From the NCBI GenBank assembly GCA_964465665.1, contig CAYXKM010000156.1, positions 1-11,122 on the forward strand: a stretch of 11,122 nucleotides of DNA, given 5' to 3'. This DNA comes from JAKEGN01 sp964465665. Lineage in GTDB: Bacteria > Pseudomonadota > Gammaproteobacteria > Steroidobacterales > Woeseiaceae. The translations under genes were made by a program, and so were the position numbers. The first letter of the stretch is position 1; each line of letters opens with the position of its first letter. This document shows positions 6,183 to 11,122 of this stretch, one piece after another. The notes beneath the pieces are model-generated. The model worked only from the letters and a program-made list of their open reading frames with translations, searched no databases and was not told where the DNA came from.

Positions 6183-7227
6183 TTCGGCCAGTCAGGCTGC
6201 CGCTGTCGCTGCCCTTGCAGCACTTGCTGCGACGGCACTGCTGTTCGTCTATGCGCTTGGGCTCCGCATCTCGCATATCCTGCACTCAAGATTGCGCCTG
6301 CGACTACAACTGATCTGGTGGCCGGTGCTTGCCGACGCGGCGGTGTCACTGGAGTATGCGCAATGTGCGACATTGCCCCGACTTGCAGATCGGCACCGGC
6401 CGGAAATTCTGCGTCAATGGTGCACCTTTCGAAACAGCGTGCGCGGCGCTTCGAGCGAGAGCCTGAATGCTCTGGCGAAGCGTGCAGGTCTGCTGACGCT
6501 TGCCAGACAAGGGCTCGACCAGCGCGCACTCGGCAGCAAGCTGATGGCCGTGCAGGCTATCGGCCTGCTGCAGGACCGGCACAGTTGGTCCGCGATCATG
6601 GCGCTCCTCGACCACCCAAGCGTTGCAATGTCCGTTACGGCAGCCACAGCGCTTGTCGATATCGACGCACCGCATGCCATTCCTGTCGTGTTGCCGTTTA
6701 TCTGCCGTAACGATCGCTGGCCACGCACGCAGGTCGCGCGGCTTCTCGCGAACGCAGGAGCCGATGTCGTCTCGGGACCCCTTTGCGCCGTCATCATCAA
6801 TGGATCTGACGATGTGGCCGCACGACTTTTGCGTTATTCGGACTGTATCGCCTCAGGTGACCTCAACAGGCTGGTTCAGCGGCTGCTTCACGAGCGTCGC
6901 GACCCGAACCTGCTGGCAGCAGCTCTGAAGGCGGCACGTGCGTTGAATTGTGCCGATACGGTTACTGCATTGACCCGGCACAAAGTGTGGTTTGTGCGCA
7001 TGCAGGCAGCGTCCGTGCTCGGACAGTTCGGCACACAAGCCTGCATTCCGGCCCTGGAGCCGTTGATGAGCGACCCCGAGTGGTGGGTCCGCTACCGGGC
7101 AGCTCAGGCAATAGTCGCGTTGCCGTTCCTCGGCCCACACGCTTTGCGTCGATTGCGGGATCGCCAGCGCGACCGATTTGCGCGCGACATGCTGCAGCAA
7201 GCCCTCGCCGAACGCGGTGTTGCGTGA
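6130..7227 (+). CDS. membrane-anchored HEAT-repeat protein
   Basis: The product is 365 residues from a GTG at 6130, which overlaps the barrel gene by 53 bases; an in-frame TTG at 6166 would shorten the overlap to 17. One membrane segment lies at about 22-45 (QAAAVAALAALAATALLFVY), followed by a basic stretch (RSHILHSRLRLRLQ-like), which places the rest in the cytoplasm by the positive-inside rule. Residues about 130-345 contain HEAT/armadillo-like helical repeats: ALGSKLMAVQAIGLLQDR, SVAMSVTAATALVDID, then FVRMQAASVLGQFG and WWVRYRAAQAIVALPFLG, each followed by an Ala/Pro-rich second helix. Such solenoids bind other proteins; no catalytic motif is seen. Its stop overlaps the glycan synthase start in GTGA. 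I infer a scaffold that joins synthase, exporter or receiver; this is not known. Confidence 0.83.
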   Translation: MISTHVTQRAFPLPADFDSASQAAAVAALAALAATALLFVYALGLRISHILHSRLRLRLQLIWWPVLADAAVSLEYAQCATLPRLADRHRPEILRQWCTFRNSVRGASSESLNALAKRAGLLTLARQGLDQRALGSKLMAVQAIGLLQDRHSWSAIMALLDHPSVAMSVTAATALVDIDAPHAIPVVLPFICRNDRWPRTQVARLLANAGADVVSGPLCAVIINGSDDVAARLLRYSDCIASGDLNRLVQRLLHERRDPNLLAAALKAARALNCADTVTALTRHKVWFVRMQAASVLGQFGTQACIPALEPLMSDPEWWVRYRAAQAIVALPFLGPHALRRLRDRQRDRFARDMLQQALAERGVA

Positions 7228-8633
7228 CCGGCAAATACGTCGTGTTCGGTATGGAGTGGTTCATCTTCGGCTACTTCATCGTTTTGTACTTCGTTTACGC
7301 GTCCCTGAACGTATTTGCCGTCATCCAGATCCGTCGCTATTTGCAAATCGCCCGAACCGCTGACGGCGATAATGTCTTTTCCAGTCTGGATCTTCCGATC
7401 AGCGTTATCGTACCCGCATACAACGAATCTGCATCGATCATCACATCTATTCGCGCGATGCTGCAACTCGAGTATCCGCACTATGAAGTTATCGTCGTCA
7501 ACGATGGTTCGAGCGACGATACCCTCGAAAAGATTCAGCGGGAGTTCGGCATGCAACCGTTTCCGGAGGCCTATCGGGCCCGCATCCACTGCGAGCACGT
7601 TCGGGGAGTGTACCGCTCACCGTTGTACCCGACATTGCGCGTTGTCGACAAAGTCAACGGAGGCTCAAAAGCAGACGCAATGAATGCCGGTATAAATGCC
7701 GCGCGATATCCGCTTTTCTGCGCAGTCGACGCCGACTCGATTCTGCAGCCTGACAGTCTGCGCCGTGCGGTTCGCCCGTTCCTCGAAGATCCGGATACCG
7801 TCGCGTCCGGCGGAACGGTCCGAATCGCCAACGGCTGCAGCGTCCGCGGCGGATTCCTGGAGGGAGTCGCATTGCCGCGGAACATTCTGGCGCTTATTCA
7901 GGTGGTCGAATACCTGCGCGCGTTTCTTTACGGAAGAATGGGTTGGACGCAATTGAATGCGGTGCTGATCATTTCCGGCGCATTCGGTGTATTCGACAAG
8001 GAAGTAGTCGTCCAGGCCGGCGGCTACCGATCGGACGCGCTCGGCGAGGACATGGAACTCATTGTCCGGATACATAAACTCATGCGATCTGCAGGACGAC
8101 GCTACCGGATCACTTTTGTGCCCGATCCCATTTGCTGGACCGATGCGCCTGAAGACCTGCATACACTGCGAAAGCAACGTATCCGCTGGCATCACGGCCT
8201 TGCCCAATGCCTTTCCATACACCGGGGATTGATGTTCGACAGGAAAGGTGGCGCCGTCTCGTGGCTCGCGATGCCTTTCTACCTGGTTTTCGAATTGCTG
8301 GCACCGATTGTCGAACTGTTCGGGTACATCGTGCTCACCGTGGCCGCTCTTTTCGGCTGGATTCCGTGGCAAACCACGGCGATGTTCTTCTGCCTCGCAA
8401 TTGGACTCGGCCTCCTGCTGTCCACAAGCGCACTGGTGCTCGAGGAACTGTCGTTCCACGTTTATCCGCGGCTGCGCGATTTGCTGTGGTTGTTCGTCGT
8501 GGCCTTGCTCGAGAACCTTGGTTATCGCCAGCTAACTGTGCTCTGGCGACTGCGCGGCCTGGCGAACTGGATGCGCGGTCGTGTTCCGGAATGGGGCGTC
8601 ATGAAGCGCTCGGCCAGCCTCAGCCAGCAATGA
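7224..8633 (+). CDS. processive family-2 glycosyltransferase (polysaccharide synthase)
   Basis: The product is 469 residues from a GTG overlapping the HEAT stop (GTGA); an ATG at 7251 is an alternative. An amino-terminal membrane segment (about 12-34) precedes a GT-A domain with VPAYNE (64-69), Asp94 in VVNDGSSDD, GGSKADAMNAG (147-155), the DAD metal site at 169-171, GED at 274-276 and the acceptor motif QRIRW (318-322). This D, DxD, ED and QxxRW set marks processive inner-membrane synthases such as PgaC, NodC, hyaluronan synthase and BcsA. Carboxy-terminal membrane segments lie at about 347-380, 385-405 and 420-435. It lacks a PilZ domain, so direct cyclic di-GMP binding as in BcsA is not seen. 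The sugar and linkage cannot be told. It starts from activated sugar in the cytoplasm and pushes the chain through its own membrane channel. The next gene begins in its stop codon (ATGA). Confidence 0.92.
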   Translation: MTGKYVVFGMEWFIFGYFIVLYFVYASLNVFAVIQIRRYLQIARTADGDNVFSSLDLPISVIVPAYNESASIITSIRAMLQLEYPHYEVIVVNDGSSDDTLEKIQREFGMQPFPEAYRARIHCEHVRGVYRSPLYPTLRVVDKVNGGSKADAMNAGINAARYPLFCAVDADSILQPDSLRRAVRPFLEDPDTVASGGTVRIANGCSVRGGFLEGVALPRNILALIQVVEYLRAFLYGRMGWTQLNAVLIISGAFGVFDKEVVVQAGGYRSDALGEDMELIVRIHKLMRSAGRRYRITFVPDPICWTDAPEDLHTLRKQRIRWHHGLAQCLSIHRGLMFDRKGGAVSWLAMPFYLVFELLAPIVELFGYIVLTVAALFGWIPWQTTAMFFCLAIGLGLLLSTSALVLEELSFHVYPRLRDLLWLFVVALLENLGYRQLTVLWRLRGLANWMRGRVPEWGVMKRSASLSQQ

Positions 8634-9562
8634 AAGTGGAACGCGATTTGAACAACCAAAATACAGGTCGGCCGGTTATCGTTCGTGGGTCGGGCGCGCG
8701 AGTCCGCCGTTCCGGCGCGGCTGCAGGCGATTGCGCCGGATCCTGCAGGTTACGTTTTCTTGCGCCGATTGTGCTCGCGTTGAGCCAGCTCGCTGCATGC
8801 CCTGAAAATACAGAGCAACTTTCGTTGGCAGAGCAAACCGACGGAGCGGTCACTTTGACATCACTCGAGATCGCCGAACTCGTTTACGATCCCGAATACC
8901 GCGTGCCTGCCGACTTTTACCGCGATGAACGCGCGAACACACAGGAAAGTTATACACTGTATCATGTCAAGGACGAATCCGATTCTTACGAGCTCTGCAG
9001 CGATACATTTGCCGAAGCTCAAAGCTGGGAGGCAGCGGACAACGATTCTCGCAGTGTCCAGGGAGTATTTGTCGGTTCGCATGAGAACTCGCGTTACTTC
9101 GAGTTTGTTCGGGAACTTGCCTATCCCGGTGACATCGGCAACATTCCCGGGACGACCTCGCCCGGATTCTCTCGTGTATTCAAGTGCAGCTATGTCGATC
9201 GGACCGGTGTCGACCGCAACCTTCGCGATGGTTATGCCGGCCGGATGACCATCCGTCCCCTGAGCGTCGAGGCTACACGGGAGCTGGTGGAGTACCTTTG
9301 GCAGTTCGCATTCTTCTGGCCAGGCCAGGCCAAGGTCGTTGCTGCCCGATCCGGTGCTGCAGGAGCTGCTGACTGGCACAGCCTTTGGCTGGCAATTCGC
9401 ACTGGCCAGGGATCCGGGCGATGCGATCGCATAGACGTTGTCGAATGGAGGTTCGCGACGGAGAGGAGTTCAGGCGAAATAATCAAGAAATTCGAGATCG
9501 TGCTCAGTTTCGAGGCACAGCTTTCAAATGGCGGTCCGCAGATTTGCGGAGCCGGATCGTAG
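8630..9562 (+). CDS. unrecognised lipoprotein closing the operon
   Basis: The product is 310 residues. I do not recognise its family. The start is taken at the ATG inside the GT2 stop (ATGA); it gives a long, basic amino terminus of about 40 residues, then a hydrophobic core (FLAPIVLALSQ) and a lipobox LAAC with Cys57, so it should be lipidated and sent to the outer membrane. A start nearer the core has no good codon. Asn/Glu residues follow Cys57 rather than Asp at position +2, consistent with outer-membrane sorting. The mature part is acidic and mixed alpha/beta in appearance, with four more cysteines (123, 186, 265, 306) that could form two disulfides. It contains GYAGRMTIRPLSVEATRELV and EYLWQFAFFWPGQAKVVAA. 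No deacetylase or hydrolase motif is seen. The operon place suggests an export or anchoring partner of the barrel. Confidence 0.78.
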   Translation: MKVERDLNNQNTGRPVIVRGSGARVRRSGAAAGDCAGSCRLRFLAPIVLALSQLAACPENTEQLSLAEQTDGAVTLTSLEIAELVYDPEYRVPADFYRDERANTQESYTLYHVKDESDSYELCSDTFAEAQSWEAADNDSRSVQGVFVGSHENSRYFEFVRELAYPGDIGNIPGTTSPGFSRVFKCSYVDRTGVDRNLRDGYAGRMTIRPLSVEATRELVEYLWQFAFFWPGQAKVVAARSGAAGAADWHSLWLAIRTGQGSGRCDRIDVVEWRFATERSSGEIIKKFEIVLSFEAQLSNGGPQICGAGS

Positions 9563-9621
9563 GAGGCCGACCCAACTCCGGTTCCCAGATGCAGACAATT
9601 CGAAGCCTGGTCGCTTACTTG

Positions 9622-11122
9622 TCACAGGTTTTCGTTCGCCAGCACTTCGTGCACCGACTGTACAACGGTCGATCCCTCACCTACCGCCGATGCCACACGT
9701 TTGGTCGAACTCGCCCTGACATCGCCAACCGCGAAAATGCCAGGGCAACTGGTTTCGAGCGGGAACGGTGGTCTCGCCAGAGGCCACGGGCGAGCCGCCG
9801 ACTGACCGAAGACTTCCGATCCTGTGCACACAAAGCCATTCCTGTCCGTGCTGACCGAGTCCGTGAGAAAATCCGTGTTCGGCGTCGCGCCGATGAACAC
9901 GAAAAGGTGCCGGACCGGGCGCCGGGTTTCTGCAAGCGACTTTCGATGCCTCCAGCAAATGCCGTCCAGTTGCGTGGTGCCCTCGAGTTCGACGACTTCG
10001 GACCATGCGACCAGCTCGATGTTTTCCGTGGTTTCGATGCGGCGGATGAGATACTGCGACATGCTCGCCGCCAGGCCCTCCGATCGAACCAGCACGTAGA
10101 CCTTGGCGGCACTTTCAGCCAGAAACACGGCCGCTTGTCCCGCCGAATTCCCCCCCCCGACAATGGCAATTTCGTGCCCCCGGCAGAACTGCGATTCGAG
10201 ATAGGTGGCACCGTAGTAAATGCCGTTGCCCTCGAACGCTTCCAGATTCGCGAGCGCCGGCTTGCGATACTTCGCCCCGGATGCAATCACGACGCTTCGG
10301 CTGCGTATCCGTTCGCCGTTGTCGAGTTCGAGTTCATGGAAGGGGTTGCCGCAATGCAGGCGCGTCAGGCGCGCCGGTATTTCGATCTGTGCGCCGAATT
10401 TCTGCGCCTGCATGAACGCCCTGCCGGCAAGTGCCTGACCGGAGATGCCGGTCGGAAAACCCAGATAATTCTCGATCTTCGAGCTGGTTCCCGCCTGGCC
10501 GCCGGGTGCCACCGGATCGAGCACGATGACATCGAGTCCTTCGGATGCCGCGTACACCGCCGCCGCGAGGCCCGCAGGTCCCGCACCGACAACCGCCACA
10601 TCGTGTACCGCCTGCAGGTCGAGCTGCAACGAAAGGCCGAGCCGGTCGGCGAGCGCGCGCAGCGACGGGTTGCGCAACGGCTCGCCCTTGCTGGTTATGA
10701 CGATCGGCGTGTCTTCCGGCCCGATATCGCAACGGTTTAGCATGGTGCAGACGTCGCCCGCCACTTCGAGATCGACGAAAGTGTACGGGTGTGCATTGCG
10801 GGTGAGAAATTCCTGCAATCGCAGCGTATCCGCGGAATGCCGTGAGCCGACCAGCAGCAGGTCGCTCACCCCATCATTGATCATCCGCACGCGCCGCAAT
10901 ATGAAGCTTCGCATGATGATTTCGCCAAGCAAGGAGTGCGTCACCATGATTTCGCGCAAACGCTCGGCCGGAACAGTGAGGACTCTCAAATCTTTTCCGG
11001 CACGGGCGGCAACCATCGCCGCGCGGCCGGACAGGAGTGCCGTTTCTCCCGAATAGCTGCCACGCCGGTGAACGACCAGCACGGTGTCGTCACCGAAAGC
11101 GCCTCGCCGCAGGATTTCGATC
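9622..11122 (-). CDS. cNMP-binding / thioredoxin-like / TrxB-like flavoprotein, 5' part outside window
   Basis: The reading frame is open to the right edge, so the true start lies outside; about 500 codons are visible. The first 90 or so residues look like the end of a cyclic-nucleotide-binding domain (RGSYSGETALLSGRAAM, then VPAERLREIM). A thioredoxin/glutaredoxin-like domain follows (SDLLLVGSRHSADTLRLQEF and DTPIVITSKGEPLRNPS), without a CxxC at its active-site position. The rest is a low-molecular-weight thioredoxin-reductase fold: FAD motif VAVVGAGPAGLAAA near 10587-10540, GGQAGTSSKIENYLGFPTG, NAD(P) motif IAIVGGGNSAGQAA, and GIFAVGDVR near the end. The redox CxxC expected just before the NAD(P) motif reads YYGATYLE, so it cannot be a classical thioredoxin reductase. 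It converges with the lipoprotein gene, 59 bases between stops, and appears unrelated to that operon. Confidence 0.9.
   Translation of the reverse strand, partial: IEILRRGAFGDDTVLVVHRRGSYSGETALLSGRAAMVAARAGKDLRVLTVPAERLREIMVTHSLLGEIIMRSFILRRVRMINDGVSDLLLVGSRHSADTLRLQEFLTRNAHPYTFVDLEVAGDVCTMLNRCDIGPEDTPIVITSKGEPLRNPSLRALADRLGLSLQLDLQAVHDVAVVGAGPAGLAAAVYAASEGLDVIVLDPVAPGGQAGTSSKIENYLGFPTGISGQALAGRAFMQAQKFGAQIEIPARLTRLHCGNPFHELELDNGERIRSRSVVIASGAKYRKPALANLEAFEGNGIYYGATYLESQFCRGHEIAIVGGGNSAGQAAVFLAESAAKVYVLVRSEGLAASMSQYLIRRIETTENIELVAWSEVVELEGTTQLDGICWRHRKSLAETRRPVRHLFVFIGATPNTDFLTDSVSTDRNGFVCTGSEVFGQSAARPWPLARPPFPLETSCPGIFAVGDVRASSTKRVASAVGEGSTVVQSVHEVLANENL

Noticed and set aside
6948..7223. 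Amino-terminal extension of the GT2 frame into the HEAT gene
   Set aside because: The extension is Arg/Ser/Pro-rich, overlaps HEAT repeats and precedes the natural GTGA junction.
8207..8629. Amino-terminal extension of the lipoprotein frame into the GT2 gene
   Set aside because: The GT2 membrane segments are encoded here in another frame; the lipoprotein start at the ATGA overlap is more natural.
9550..9583. Possible terminator stem AGCCGGA / TCCGGTT between the lipoprotein and the flavoprotein
   Set aside because: The 20-base loop, a G-U pair and no T run on either strand make it unconvincing.
9385..10740. Plus-strand ORF of 451 codons
   Set aside because: It is antisense to the flavoprotein with clear FAD and NAD(P) motifs; long antisense frames are common in GC-rich DNA.

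Overview
The window reads as chromosomal DNA from a GC-rich proteobacterium, most likely a gammaproteobacterium. The evidence is the gene families only: a LysR regulator, a GAF-GGDEF diguanylate cyclase, a YaiO-type outer-membrane barrel, an SLC13 carrier and a cNMP-binding/TrxB-like fusion. The presence of an outer-membrane barrel and a lipoprotein shows a Gram-negative envelope. No RNA gene, CRISPR array, transposase or phage gene is visible. Species cannot be told from the sequence alone.

Layout, left to right. (1) 1-482, minus: amino-terminal part of an SLC13/DASS-type membrane carrier that leaves the window. (2) 613-828, minus: a very small hotdog-thioesterase-like ORF, probably a remnant. 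(3) 976-2058, plus: a GAF-GGDEF diguanylate cyclase with intact active and inhibitory sites. (4) 2090-3085, minus: a LysR-family regulator; its upstream region holds a 17-bp near-identical direct repeat. (5) 3337-4212, minus: a degenerate receiver domain fused to PAS. (6) 4213-4554: a control region with a perfect 14-bp inverted repeat. (7) 4555-9562, plus: a tight five-gene operon. (8) 9622-11122, minus: a cNMP-binding/thioredoxin-like/TrxB-like flavoprotein, truncated by the window edge.

The main item is the five-gene operon: stand-alone receiver, TPR plus YaiO-type outer-membrane barrel, membrane-anchored HEAT-repeat protein, processive GT2 glycan synthase with the D/D/ED/QxxRW motif set, and a large unrecognised lipoprotein. 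Every junction is a stop/start overlap (ATGA, a longer overlap at a GTG start, GTGA, ATGA), so the five products are probably made together. The parts resemble a synthase-dependent exopolysaccharide machine (the general plan of Pga or Bcs systems): inner-membrane synthase, outer-membrane TPR/barrel exporter and an outer-membrane lipoprotein. There is no PilZ domain, no deacetylase and no glycosyl hydrolase, and instead a HEAT protein and a receiver. E. coli also has yaiO beside a GT2 gene (yaiP), which fits the pairing. The diguanylate cyclase and pseudo-receiver-PAS gene nearby suggest second-messenger or phosphorelay input, but this link is inference from position only.
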